NCBI RefSeq assembly: GCF_002259745.1
Contig: NZ_MWWW01000028.1
Span: 34,355-98,354 of the forward strand
Length of the DNA: 64,000 nucleotides
Direction of reading: 5' to 3'
DNA from: Bifidobacterium myosotis
GTDB lineage: Bacteria; Actinomycetota; Actinomycetes; Actinomycetales; Bifidobacteriaceae
The notes below the pieces were generated by a model. The model was not told where the DNA came from. It searched no databases and worked only from the letters and a program-made list of their open reading frames with translations. Each line of letters begins with the position of its first letter. Within the stretch, counting starts at the first letter, position 1. The position numbers and the translations under genes were made by a program. Positions 28,077 through 39,635 of the stretch are shown piece by piece.

Positions 28077-28747
28077 CAGACGATGCCGGCCTTGACGAAG
28101 TGCTTCCTGAGCATCCTCTGTCCGAACCAGCCGCCGAGGGCCGCGCAGACCAGGATCGCGCCCATCGCCAGGAAGAACGAGCCGGTGTTGATGTTGGCGA
28201 AGACGCCATCGATGTACGCCGCGTCCTTGCCGCGCGCCTGAAGGCTCGCCACGTAGGCGTCCTTCATGAACCACAGCGGCAGGATCGGGCCGGTCAGGCC
28301 GTAGGAGAAGACCACGTAGCTGACGAGCAGCAGCGCCTTGCTCTTGTACTTGCCGGCGCGCGCGATGAGGTCGGCGGCCACGGGGAAGACAATGCTGGCG
28401 ATGAACGAGAGCACGAAGTGGCCGGAGACGAACAGGAACAGGCCGACCACCAGTCCCATGACGGTGATGCCGCCGAACTTGCCGAGACGGGCCGCGAGCA
28501 GCATGTACACGCAGCCGGAGATCAGCGCGGCCACGGCCGGCAGGAAGATCGAGCCGAAGCCGCCCATGACGAGGGTGCTCACGAGCGTGGCGATGCACAC
28601 CATCACGAAGTACAGCGCCGCGAACACGCCGATGGTGATGAGGTCGGAGACCTGGAGTTTGCCGGGCTTGCCGGCTTCCGTCGCGGGCTGCGGTGTGGAC
28701 TGCACGGTCTGGTTCGGGGTTTCTGCGGGCGTATTCGGTGAGGTCAC
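28076..28747 (-). CDS. ECF transporter S-component, MptD/Trep_Strep type
   Basis: About 223 residues, with a Pro/Thr/Gln-rich N-terminus and about six helices beginning LITIGVFAALYFVMVCIA. The length and motifs such as GHFVLSFIASIVFP resemble the Trep_Strep/MptD family of S-components with unknown substrate. I start at the GTG at 28747 because no ATG is nearby and a promoter fits about 57 bases upstream; the ribosome binding site is weak. It is first in the operon S-T-A-ZinT-like, so substrate recognition is its role. No metabolic neighbour reveals the ligand. Confidence 0.82.
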   Translation of the reverse strand: MTSPNTPAETPNQTVQSTPQPATEAGKPGKLQVSDLITIGVFAALYFVMVCIATLVSTLVMGGFGSIFLPAVAALISGCVYMLLAARLGKFGGITVMGLVVGLFLFVSGHFVLSFIASIVFPVAADLIARAGKYKSKALLLVSYVVFSYGLTGPILPLWFMKDAYVASLQARGKDAAYIDGVFANINTGSFFLAMGAILVCAALGGWFGQRMLRKHFVKAGIV

Positions 28748-29056
28748 GATGATTCCGTTTCGTATGAGTTCGCGTGGATGTTCGTATGAATGGATGATGG
28801 TCCTCTCGCCAATGTATCGGTGATTCAGGGGAAAGGCAATACCCAATTTTCCACCGGGCGCTTTCGGCCTGTCGCGCCGGATAGGGCTGTCAGGATGACT
28901 CGGGCTTGCGCAGGTCGATATGAATCGGGCGGGGCATGTTCCTCGTCGTGCACGGTGCGTCACGGATTCTGCGGCGTATCACGCTGCACGCGCACGACCA
29001 CGCACGACCATGTAAAGACCATGTAGGACCACGCAGGAAGACCCGTCGTGCTGCTT
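28748..29056. other. Gap between the ECF operon and the histidine kinase gene
   Basis: No gene is supported here. It holds the ECF promoter (28811-28839), two TTCGTATG copies (28759-28766, 28781-28788) in the leader, and short repeats CGCACGACCA and GACCATGTA at about 28990-29030 close to the end of the kinase gene. No riboswitch-like fold is seen in the short leader. Confidence 0.6.
28811..28839 (-). promoter_or_regulatory. Promoter of the ECF operon
   Basis: On the minus strand TTGCCT (28834-28839) and TACATT (28811-28816) are 17 bases apart, close to the sigma-70 consensus. Predicted RNA start near 28804 gives a leader of about 57 bases to the GTG. Confidence 0.6.
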
Positions 29057-30613
29057 TCAGAACAGGATCGTGGCGCGGAATCGACCATCCTCGGTTCGTC
29101 CCAGTTCCAGCGCGGCGCCCATCGCCTTGCATGCGGCTTCCGCGATGGACAGGCCCAGCCCCACGCCGGGCACTGCGCTGATGCGCGAGTTGGTGCCGCG
29201 ATGGAACGGCTGCATGAGGTCGTCCAGATCGTCCGGCAGCGTCTCGTCGGTGGTGTTCGTCACGGTCAGGGCGATGGTTCCGCCGTGGGCCGTCATGCGA
29301 GGCACGGTGTCGCCGTCCGTTGTCTCGCCGCTGGTCGTCTTCCCGTTCCCGTCGGCATCCGTGCCGGCATCCGCATCGATGGCGATCTTAATCGAGCCGT
29401 CCTGCACGTTGTGCACCGCGGCGTTGCGGATCAGATTGCCCACTGCAAGCGCCAGCAACGACGGATTGACGGGCACCGTGACGGGACCGGCGGATGAGTC
29501 CGGGCGATCGACCTGCACGGTGACGCTGTGCTCCCGCACGTCCGCGCCGATATCCTCAAGCGCGGCATCCACGCAATCGTTCAGGTTCGCGGCGGCGGTG
29601 CCGTCCGTTATGGTGCGGTCGCCGATGACGCTGAGGCTGCTGCCACGATTGCCGCCATTGCCGGTACCATCTCCTGCGCCGCCGAACGCGCCGCTCTGGA
29701 TGCGCGACAGCGTCAGCAACGCCTGCACCAAGGCCGCGCCGCGTCGGTTCGCGGCGAGCGCCCGGCGCACGGACGGTTCCACGTCCTTGGGGAACCGGCC
29801 TTGGGCGAGCGGCGCGTCGAGATTCGTCTCCACGGCGGCAATCGGCGTGCGCAGCTCATGCGAGGCGTTGGACACGAACCGGCGTTCGGCCTCGGAGGAT
29901 GCCTGCACGCGGTCGAGCATGCCGTTGATCGACTCCACGAGCCGGTCGATGTCGTCATGGCCGGGCTTCACGTCGAGCCGCGCGCTCAGGTCGTCCGGCT
30001 GCAGCGCGGCCACCTGACGGTCCACGGCGGTCACGCGCCGGGAGAGCACCGTGCCGATGAACCATGCTGCCCCGACCGCGATCAGACCGAACAGGGCGAG
30101 CATCACGATCGACACCGTGCGCATCATGCCGGTCAGGGAGTCGGTGACGGCGTTCGCCGTGCTGAGGATCACGCCGTTGCTCTTATCGAGGATGAGCGGC
30201 TTGTCTTGGGAGGCGCCGGATTCGACGTCGTCCCATTCCTGCGTGTTCGCCGGGGAGTACAGCGTCGCCCCCTCAAGGTTGCCGCGCGTGCCCGAGTAGC
30301 AGGCCATGGGGATGTCGCCCGTCGGGGCGGCATCCGAATACTCCTTGCCCGTGGAGACGGAGACGCTGCCGTCATAGTTCATGCACAGCGACATCATCTC
30401 GTTCTGTCTGGCGGCGGTGCGGGTCACGATGATGTTCTGCGCGACGATCAACGCCGTCATCATTACGATGATCGTCAGCGCGACGGCCAAGGTCACCTTC
30501 GCGCGGAACGATGAGGGACGCAGACGGCGGGCCAGGACGGCGAGACGGTTGAGCAGGGGGCGGAGCCCCCGCATGCGGCCGCCCGCAGGGGAGGTCGGGG
30601 GAAGCGGTGTCAT
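29057..30613 (-). CDS. Sensor histidine kinase
   Basis: About 518 residues: helix 1 (about 38-62), an outer loop of about 100 residues, helix 2 (about 166-190), a HAMP segment, and HisKA with NASHELRTPIAAVETN (His252). The ATPase domain has GNLIRNAAVHN and GVGLGLSIAEAACKAMG. Two Gly/Thr/Asp-rich insertions lie within the catalytic domain (about 310-335 and 410-435). Its start overlaps the regulator stop (ATGA). Paired with the OmpR-type regulator and divergent from the lipoprotein and exporter genes, so it probably senses an envelope or antimicrobial signal. Confidence 0.9.
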   Translation of the reverse strand: MTPLPPTSPAGGRMRGLRPLLNRLAVLARRLRPSSFRAKVTLAVALTIIVMMTALIVAQNIIVTRTAARQNEMMSLCMNYDGSVSVSTGKEYSDAAPTGDIPMACYSGTRGNLEGATLYSPANTQEWDDVESGASQDKPLILDKSNGVILSTANAVTDSLTGMMRTVSIVMLALFGLIAVGAAWFIGTVLSRRVTAVDRQVAALQPDDLSARLDVKPGHDDIDRLVESINGMLDRVQASSEAERRFVSNASHELRTPIAAVETNLDAPLAQGRFPKDVEPSVRRALAANRRGAALVQALLTLSRIQSGAFGGAGDGTGNGGNRGSSLSVIGDRTITDGTAAANLNDCVDAALEDIGADVREHSVTVQVDRPDSSAGPVTVPVNPSLLALAVGNLIRNAAVHNVQDGSIKIAIDADAGTDADGNGKTTSGETTDGDTVPRMTAHGGTIALTVTNTTDETLPDDLDDLMQPFHRGTNSRISAVPGVGLGLSIAEAACKAMGAALELGRTEDGRFRATILF

Positions 30614-31281
30614 GACAGCCGGTATCCTTCCCCTCGCGTGGATTCGATGGCGTCGCGGTCGCCCAGCTTGCGGCGCAGCGAATAGATGGTGGTCTTGATC
30701 ACGTCCGCCGGTTCGGCGGCGGTCGCATCGTCCCAGACCGTCTCGTACAGTTCCTGCACGCTCACGTACCCGCCGTCCGCGCGCATCAGTTCGAGCAACA
30801 CGCCGTACTCCTTGGGCGTGAGTTTGACGAGCGTGCGGCCATGATTGCGGAAGACCAGCCGGCGCGTGGTGTCGAGCGTCAGGTCCCCGTGCGTCATGAC
30901 CGCGGCCGTGGCGTCGGCCCGGCCGGCGCGACGCTGCAACGCGCGGATGCGGGCCAGCAATTCCGGATAGGCGAACGGCTTGGTCAGATAATCGTCCGCG
31001 CCGAGGTCGAGCCCGCTCACCCGGTCGCTCACCTCAGCGGCGGCCGTGAGCATGATCACCGCCACGGGCAGCCGGTTCGCGGCGATCGTGGCCATCACCG
31101 CGTCGCCCGAAAGCACCGGCAGATCACGGTCCAGGAGCACGATGTCGATGGTTTGCTCGGCAAGGGCCTGCAACGCCTCGGTACCGGTCGTGGCCATGCT
31201 CGTCGCGTACCCCTCGTAGCGCAGCGCGTCATCCAACGCGGCCGCCAGCTCACGGTCGTCCTCGACGATGAGAATCCTCAT
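30610..31281 (-). CDS. OmpR-family response regulator
   Basis: About 223 residues. The receiver domain has IVEDDRE, phospho-acceptor Asp51 (IVLLDRDLP) and Lys in TKPFAYPELLARIRALQRR. The winged helix ends RRKLGDRDAIESTRGEGYRL. The ATG at 31281 begins the conserved MRILIVEDD and is preceded by GGAAAGGGCGGG; upstream extension of the frame is not supported. The divergent gap contains an 11-bp-spaced GTAAGG repeat that is a likely binding site. Confidence 0.92.
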   Translation of the reverse strand: MRILIVEDDRELAAALDDALRYEGYATSMATTGTEALQALAEQTIDIVLLDRDLPVLSGDAVMATIAANRLPVAVIMLTAAAEVSDRVSGLDLGADDYLTKPFAYPELLARIRALQRRAGRADATAAVMTHGDLTLDTTRRLVFRNHGRTLVKLTPKEYGVLLELMRADGGYVSVQELYETVWDDATAAEPADVIKTTIYSLRRKLGDRDAIESTRGEGYRLS

Positions 31282-31381
31282 GATCCCGCCCTTTCCGCAT
31301 GGTTCCGCCGGGCGAACCCTGCCGGAACCAGCCACGTCCATTATCCATCCGCCGTTACGTATCCATCGTCGCGGCACCACG

Positions 31382-31398
31382 GTAAGGCGAAAGTAAGG
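31382..31398 (+). promoter_or_regulatory. Candidate response-regulator site before lipoprotein gene 1
   Basis: GTAAGG at 31382 and 31393 are 11 bases apart, the spacing of OmpR-family sites. A closely similar stretch of about 60 bases lies before the second lipoprotein gene (32553). It sits in the divergent gap, so it may control both directions. Confidence 0.55.
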
Positions 31399-31523
31399 GT
31401 TTTTCCCACCATCGCGCCACCGGTCCGGAGGTGTCATGGAAGCGACGCCGCGATGATGCCGGATGCCGCAAGGGATACGACATCCGCGTCCGGCGCGTGG
31501 AACAGGAAGCGAGGGAGCAACCG

Positions 31524-32465
31524 ATGAACACGGGAAACAGGTTCGCAAGCAATAGCGCAACGGCCGATGAGTCGCAGGCTTTGACAGCCGGCCGCTACTG
31601 CCGGGGCGCCCGGCCTTGCAGAACACTGCTGATGGTCGCCGCAGCCGCGACCTGCCTGATCGGGCTCGCCGGCTGCTCGGTCACCAGCGCCGGAGACGGC
31701 GGAACCGGCGGCCCGACGCCCGGGACCGATGTATCGGCCCCAGCGGGCACGTCATCGGACGGCATGGACGCCGACCCTGCCGCGAACCTCACCACGGCCG
31801 AACTGGAGACGATCGCCAAACGATTCACGGCCTGCCTGGTGGAGAAGGGCTTCGACGCGAAGGTGGTCGAAAGCAGCGCGCTGGCACCCAGCGGCTCTTT
31901 GGAGTCGGCCCCAAAAACCACCGTGGTGGTGCGACGGCTCGGCGCGGACGGTGCCCCCATCATCCCCGGGCCCGGCACGCAGATCAGCGGCGACTCCGAC
32001 CCGCTCTACCCGGACGTGATGTACACCATCGTCTCCGAGCAGGAGGGAGCCTGGGTGGGATTCCGGAATTCCAAGGCGCTCGCCGGCTCGATCTACGGGG
32101 ACAAGCAGGCCGACTATGCCGCCTGCGAACAGGCGAACCCGGACTTCGCGCAGCCGAACTATGCGAAGTCCGGCAGCACGTCCGGCGGATCGTCCAGTGG
32201 CACGACGGACTCCGACGCGCAGCAGATTCTGATCGATTTCGCCCGTCAGGCCCGCGCGGACGGATTCGGCTGGATGACCGACCCCTCGCCGGGCGAGGAT
32301 AAGATCGTGGAGATCCCCTCGGATGTCTCCTATCAGGAGCTGCGACGCTTCTTCGACACCTATTCGGGCGACAAGTGGCCCACCCATGACGGCATCCCAT
32401 TCGGCGTCGGCTGCACCGGCGAATGCGAGGCCTACAGCCGCATCAGCGACGAACGATTATCGTGA
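31524..32465 (+). CDS. Lipoprotein of unknown function, paralogue 1
   Basis: About 313 residues. A lipoprotein signal ends LIGLAGC (Cys51) after a long 30-residue basic lead. The body has RFTACLVEKGFDAK and DYAACEQANPDFAQP, both matched in the next gene, so two cysteines are conserved and may pair. A Gly/Ser linker follows. No named family is recognised. GAGGGAG precedes the ATG. Located between a two-component system and a MacAB-like exporter, it may be a surface sensor or accessory part of that module. Confidence 0.8.
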   Translation: MNTGNRFASNSATADESQALTAGRYCRGARPCRTLLMVAAAATCLIGLAGCSVTSAGDGGTGGPTPGTDVSAPAGTSSDGMDADPAANLTTAELETIAKRFTACLVEKGFDAKVVESSALAPSGSLESAPKTTVVVRRLGADGAPIIPGPGTQISGDSDPLYPDVMYTIVSEQEGAWVGFRNSKALAGSIYGDKQADYAACEQANPDFAQPNYAKSGSTSGGSSSGTTDSDAQQILIDFARQARADGFGWMTDPSPGEDKIVEIPSDVSYQELRRFFDTYSGDKWPTHDGIPFGVGCTGECEAYSRISDERLS

Positions 32466-32552
32466 CCGATGGCTTTGCGGGGCGTGACGGGCCGGGCGCC
32501 TCCGCAGGGCTTCCCGGCGCCTCCGCATACGGCGTGCCGACATCGGATCGAC

Positions 32553-32569
32553 GTAAGCCGAAGGTAAGG
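32553..32569 (+). promoter_or_regulatory. Candidate response-regulator site before lipoprotein gene 2
   Basis: GTAAGC at 32553 and GTAAGG at 32564 are 11 bases apart. From here to about 32610 the sequence is a diverged copy of 31382-31440 (shared CCCACC, CGCCACCGGTC and ATGGA blocks), so the control region was duplicated with the gene. Confidence 0.55.
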
Positions 32570-32669
32570 CGATCGCCCACCGACACGCCACCGGTCGGAC
32601 GGTTGGATGGACAACGACGACAACGGGCCAGACAACAGCCCGTACACACAACCCGAGAAGGAACCCATC

Positions 32670-33596
32670 ATGCGCACTGCAATCGTTGTGCCGACCAGCC
32701 TGGACGACAATCGTACGAACAACCCATCATCAAGCGGCCGCCCGACCCGACCCGCCGGACGTCCAAGCGCCCGCGCAATCCGCCGTACGCTGGCCCTGAC
32801 CCTCGCGTCCGGCCTGTGCATGGCCGCGCTCGCCGGCTGCTCCTCGCCGTTCGCCGCAAACGGCGGCGACGATACGGGCGTCACCGGTATCGATGCGTCC
32901 GCGAACGGCGGCGGCAATGCGACCGACGCCCTTCCCACCGATGCGACCGCCAAACGGTTCCTCTCCTGCCTGACCGGCAAGGGCTTCGATGCGCAGGCGA
33001 CTGCGGCTCCCGGCGTGCCGGATGCGGAAGGCAAGGCGAAGGCGGCGACCTCCAAGAACATGGTCATGCTGCGCATGATCGACGCGAGCGGGCAGCCGGT
33101 CGCGGCAGGAGACGGCGGCACGAGCGTGAGCGCCGACGCCGGCACCCAGTCGTTGTACGCGAACGCCATGCTCACCTTCATCGACTACGGCGCCGTATGG
33201 GTGGCGTTCAAGGATGCCGCGGCGCTCGCCGGCTCGCCCTACGAGTCGAAGCAGCAGGAGTACGCGGACTGCGAGGCGAAGAACCCGGACTTCACGCAGC
33301 CGGCTCAGGACCTCGCCGCAGGCGCGCCCACCTACTCCGAGGAGGAGAGGCAGGCGGCGCTCGACTACGCCCGGAAGGCACGCGCCAAAGGCTTCGGTTG
33401 GGTCGCCGACCCGACCGGCGACGAGCCGACGACGATACTCATCCCCAAGACGGTTGGCGAGGAGGAGCTGCGACGCTTCCTCAAGGAATGCCCGGTCGGC
33501 GACGCACGCATCGCCTTCGGCTTCGACGGCGCGACCGAGGAATTCGGCTACGACTACATGAAGGTGCTGGACGAGGCAACCGGCGCGGTCTCGTGA
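32670..33596 (+). CDS. Lipoprotein of unknown function, paralogue 2
   Basis: About 308 residues. The lipobox is LAGC with Cys57. RFLSCLTGKGFDAQ, AVWVAFKDAAALAGSPY and EYADCEAKNPDFTQP align with paralogue 1, and the C-terminal FGWVADPTGD matches FGWMTDPSPG there. AGAAGGAA precedes the ATG. Tandem duplication with its own copy of the upstream control region is clear; function is not. Confidence 0.8.
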   Translation: MRTAIVVPTSLDDNRTNNPSSSGRPTRPAGRPSARAIRRTLALTLASGLCMAALAGCSSPFAANGGDDTGVTGIDASANGGGNATDALPTDATAKRFLSCLTGKGFDAQATAAPGVPDAEGKAKAATSKNMVMLRMIDASGQPVAAGDGGTSVSADAGTQSLYANAMLTFIDYGAVWVAFKDAAALAGSPYESKQQEYADCEAKNPDFTQPAQDLAAGAPTYSEEERQAALDYARKARAKGFGWVADPTGDEPTTILIPKTVGEEELRRFLKECPVGDARIAFGFDGATEEFGYDYMKVLDEATGAVS

Positions 33597-33660
33597 CGGT
33601 GCGCTCTTGTGCCGTCATGGGAAGCGCGATGCCGATGCGATACGCGCCCGATGCATACGA

Positions 33661-33690
33661 CCCCTACCCATGAACCCCCTACCCATGTAA
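33661..33690 (+). repeat. 15-bp tandem repeat CCCCTACCCATGWAM upstream of the exporter
   Basis: Two full copies start at 33661 and 33676, with a partial third (CCCCGTATGAAC) at 33691. It lies 50-80 bases before the adaptor gene. It may be a control element or simple slippage product. Confidence 0.6.
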
Positions 33691-33739
33691 CCCCGTATGA
33701 ACCCGATATCAGCGCAATGACAGTGAAGGAGCCACGACC

Positions 33740-34948
33740 ATGACACGGACGGAAACACGGCGGTTCTTCAAACGGCGCCGGACGGTCGCGATCGTCATCG
33801 CGCTGGTCGCGGTGGCCGCACTGGCCGCGACGGCCGCGACCATGAGACCGTGGACGCTCATCGGCCGGATGACGGCGGACGGGCATCTGTCCGCGCAATC
33901 AGTTGGGCAATCAGCCGGGTCCGCGCGGGCATCCACCCGGTCATCCGCGCGGAAGGTCGATGTGACCACGTTGCGCGCCCAGCCGGTCACCTCGGGCGTC
34001 CTCAACGCCGAGATCCGGCTCGGCGCCACCCTGACATACGACACGGCGTCCGACTTCGCCGAGGCGACCGGCATCATCACCCAGCTACCGGTGGCCGGCA
34101 AGCAGATCGGCACCGGCGAACAGGTGTACGAGATGGACGGCGTACCCGTGGTGCTCTTCCACGGCGAGCGCCCGTTCTGGCGCACGCTCGACACCGGCGT
34201 CACGGACGGGCCGGACGTGGCCCAATTGGAGCAGAACCTCGCCGAACTCGGCTACTTCTGGGGCGCGCCGGACAACCATTTCGACGGATACACCAAGGAG
34301 GCGGTCCGCCAATGGCAACGATGGTCGCTCGGCCTCGACGGGGACGTCGCCAGCGGCGTCTTCCAGCCGTCCAGCGTGGCCGTGGCCCCTGCGGCACCCA
34401 TCCGCATCAAGACCGTGGCCGCCAAACTGGGGCAGACCAATGTGAGTCCGGCCACCTATACGGGCGTCACCCTGCACGCGCAGGCCACGATCACCGCCGG
34501 ACAGGCCGCCACGTTCAAGGCCGGCGACAAGGCGAAGGTCGTCCTGCCGGACAACACCACCCTCGACACCACGCTCACCGCGGTTGATCAGGGAGGCCAG
34601 TCCTCAGGCGCGTCCACCGGACAATCCTCCGGCCAGTCCGCCGGCAAGGATGGGCAGGTCACCCAGCCTTCGGTGCGCATCGACTTCCCCGACCAGACGC
34701 AGGTGGCGAAATTCGGGCCCACGGCCGTCCAGATCATCGTGCCGAATGCCGACGCCTCGAATGAGGAGACGCTCATCGTGCCGGTCACCGCGCTCATCGC
34801 CTCCGCCGGCGACACGTACGCGGTCGAGGTGATCCGGGGCGACGCGCTCGAACGGGTGACGGTCGAGATCGGGCTGGTGGCCAACGCGCAGGTGCAGATC
34901 CTCAAGGCCGATGGCCTGAAGGTCGGAGACAGGGTGGTGATCTCATGA
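33740..34948 (+). CDS. Export-system adaptor with peptidoglycan-binding domain
   Basis: About 402 residues: one N-terminal helix (IVIALVAVAALAATAATM), then an adaptor-type beta domain. A peptidoglycan-binding-1 motif follows (DVAQLEQNLAELGYFWG...YTKEAVRQWQRWSLGLDGDV in two parts), then barrel-like domains separated by a Ser/Gly linker (about 285-305). This is the Gram-positive form of a MacA-like adaptor. The stop overlaps the ATPase start. Ribosome binding site GAAGGAG is clear. Confidence 0.85.
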   Translation: MTRTETRRFFKRRRTVAIVIALVAVAALAATAATMRPWTLIGRMTADGHLSAQSVGQSAGSARASTRSSARKVDVTTLRAQPVTSGVLNAEIRLGATLTYDTASDFAEATGIITQLPVAGKQIGTGEQVYEMDGVPVVLFHGERPFWRTLDTGVTDGPDVAQLEQNLAELGYFWGAPDNHFDGYTKEAVRQWQRWSLGLDGDVASGVFQPSSVAVAPAAPIRIKTVAAKLGQTNVSPATYTGVTLHAQATITAGQAATFKAGDKAKVVLPDNTTLDTTLTAVDQGGQSSGASTGQSSGQSAGKDGQVTQPSVRIDFPDQTQVAKFGPTAVQIIVPNADASNEETLIVPVTALIASAGDTYAVEVIRGDALERVTVEIGLVANAQVQILKADGLKVGDRVVIS

Positions 34949-35685
34949 TGCGGGGCGGTTCCGATTCCGACCGGGGCGGGGATGCGGGGCATCCGCCGTT
35001 GCTGACGTTGCGGCATGTGACCAAGGCGTTCGTCGGCAAGGACGGCTCGCCGCTGGAAATCCTGCACGACACGTCGCTGGCGATCGGCCGCGACGAACGG
35101 ATCGCCATCGTGGGCCCGTCCGGCTCGGGCAAATCGACGCTGCTGTCACTGCTCGGCACGCTCGACATGCCCACCTCCGGCACGATCGCCTACGACGGTG
35201 CGGACGTGGCCTCCATGGGGGAGCGGCGTCGCAGCGCGTTGCGCGCCGAACACATCGGCTTCGTGTTCCAGCAGTTCCACCTCATCGCCACCGTCTCCGC
35301 CTTGGAGAACGTGATGACCGGCCTGCAGTACACCGCGTTGCCGCGCAGGGAGCGGCGCCGTCAGGCCGCTGAGGCGCTGGAGCGCGTGGGACTCGGCGAG
35401 CGCATGCACCACAGGCCCTCGCAACTGTCCGGCGGCGAGCAGCAGCGCGTGGCCATCGCCCGCGCACTGGCCAAACAGCCGGACATCATCTTCGCCGACG
35501 AGCCGACCGGCGCGCTCGACACCACCACCGGGCACGCAATCGTCGCCCTGCTGCTCGACGCAGCCGCCTCGGGGGCGTCTCTGGTGGTCGTCACGCACGA
35601 CCCGAACGTGGCCGCGCGATTCCCCCGACGGCTCCACATCCAGGACGGCGTGGTCACGGAAACGGTCACGGAGGTGGTCGCATGA
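34945..35685 (+). CDS. MacB/LolD-type ABC ATPase
   Basis: About 246 residues, one ABC domain. [26 protein letters not shown] and [12 protein letters not shown] are all intact, with the Q-loop in FVFQQFHLI. The FQQFHL and EPTGALD forms are typical of MacB/LolD/FtsE-like ATPases. ATGA overlaps on both sides couple it to the adaptor and the permease. Confidence 0.93.
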   Translation: MMRGGSDSDRGGDAGHPPLLTLRHVTKAFVGKDGSPLEILHDTSLAIGRDERIAIVGPSGSGKSTLLSLLGTLDMPTSGTIAYDGADVASMGERRRSALRAEHIGFVFQQFHLIATVSALENVMTGLQYTALPRRERRRQAAEALERVGLGERMHHRPSQLSGGEQQRVAIARALAKQPDIIFADEPTGALDTTTGHAIVALLLDAAASGASLVVVTHDPNVAARFPRRLHIQDGVVTETVTEVVA

Positions 35686-36950
35686 GCGGGCCGGACCATC
35701 GCATGGAACAGTCTGCGGGCATGCCGGCCGATGCGTGCAGGGCGACGGCAGCGCGCAAGCCGCTCGGCGCACGCGTTCTCGACCTGCTGCGGACGGCGTG
35801 GATCGGGGCGATTGGCCGCGTCTCACGCACGATCCTGGCATCCCTGGGCATCGCGCTGGGAGTCGCCGCCTATGTGGCGCTCTCCGGCATCGCCGCCTCC
35901 AATCAGACGGCCCTGCTCGCCCGGCTCGACGCGCTCGGCGCGAACCTGCAGGTCGTCACCCCCGGTCAGGATTCCAGCGGACAGCCTGTGCCGCTGCCCG
36001 AATACGCGCCCGAAACCATCGCCCGGCAGCGCGCCGTCGAACGGGTGGGCGTGTTCCTCACCGCGCCGGACGGAGCGCAGGTGTTCAAAAACGAGCTCGT
36101 GCCCTCCACCAACGGCAACGCCCTCGCCGTGGCGGTCATGCGCCCAGGCGCGCTCGATGCGGTCGGCGTCGGCATCGCCCAAGGCCACGGCATCGACCGG
36201 AACAACGAGCAGCTGCCGGTCGCGGTGCTCGGTTCCGAGGCAGCCTACCGGCTTGGCGTCAACGAACCGGGCGACCGCGTGCTCATCGACAACAGCTGGT
36301 ACGGGGTCATCGGCATCCTCGAGGCCGCGCCGCAGGCGCAGGACATCGACTCGTCGGTCCTCATCGGCGCCGACTGCGCGCTCGCGCACTATGCGGACCA
36401 AGCCGACGTCATAGGCCGAATCAGCCGGATCTACGTGCGCACCCGCCCTGGCAATGCGGAGGCGTTGCGGCGCATGATCGCCCACGCGGCCAACCTCTCC
36501 GGCGGCAACGTGTCCGTGACCGCGTCGGCCAACCTCTCCGAGGCGCGCAACACCACCAACGACTCGCTGACCGCGCTTGGCCTCATGATCGGCGTGATCG
36601 CTCTGGCGGTGGGCGGCATGAGCATCGCCAACATGATGATCGTCACCGTGATGGAGCGACGCGGCGAAATCGGCCTGAGACGCGCGCTGGGCGCCACACG
36701 CGGGTCGATCCGCATGCAGTTCGTCACCGAGGCGGCGATGCTGTCGGCCATCGGCGGGCTGGTCGGTGTGGCGGTCGGCGCGGGCACGGCCATAGGCGTG
36801 GCCGCCGGCACCGGCCAGCCGCCTGCCCTCGACTGGACCGGCCTGCCGCTCGCATGGGCCGCTACCGTCCTGGTCGGCATCCTTGCCGGCCTCTACCCGG
36901 CCTCCCGCGCCGCACGCCTCACCCCCACCGAAGCCCTGCGCGGGGAATAG
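35682..36950 (+). CDS. MacB/FtsX-type permease
   Basis: About 422 residues with one N-terminal helix ([18 protein letters not shown]), a large outer domain (about 75-290), and three C-terminal helices. [23 protein letters not shown], split here, is the classic MacB C-terminal signature, and [16 protein letters not shown] ends the chain. It couples ATP use to movement of the adaptor and pushes substrates such as peptides or antibiotics out. Third gene of the export operon, near the two-component system. Confidence 0.92.
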   Translation: MSGPDHRMEQSAGMPADACRATAARKPLGARVLDLLRTAWIGAIGRVSRTILASLGIALGVAAYVALSGIAASNQTALLARLDALGANLQVVTPGQDSSGQPVPLPEYAPETIARQRAVERVGVFLTAPDGAQVFKNELVPSTNGNALAVAVMRPGALDAVGVGIAQGHGIDRNNEQLPVAVLGSEAAYRLGVNEPGDRVLIDNSWYGVIGILEAAPQAQDIDSSVLIGADCALAHYADQADVIGRISRIYVRTRPGNAEALRRMIAHAANLSGGNVSVTASANLSEARNTTNDSLTALGLMIGVIALAVGGMSIANMMIVTVMERRGEIGLRRALGATRGSIRMQFVTEAAMLSAIGGLVGVAVGAGTAIGVAAGTGQPPALDWTGLPLAWAATVLVGILAGLYPASRAARLTPTEALRGE

Positions 36951-37046
36951 GCGCGGACGGGGCTACGGAGAGGCGTTCGCGAGGCGACGCTCCCGTGCAT
37001 GTGCTAGCGTCGATACGTTGCGATCGGCGGGACGATAAGGAGATGC

Positions 37047-39634
<2,588 letters not shown>

Positions 39635-39635
39635 T

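Noticed and set aside
28748..28810. Riboswitch in the leader of the ECF operon
   Set aside because: From the predicted start the leader is only about 57 bases, and I see no conserved vitamin or metal riboswitch core.
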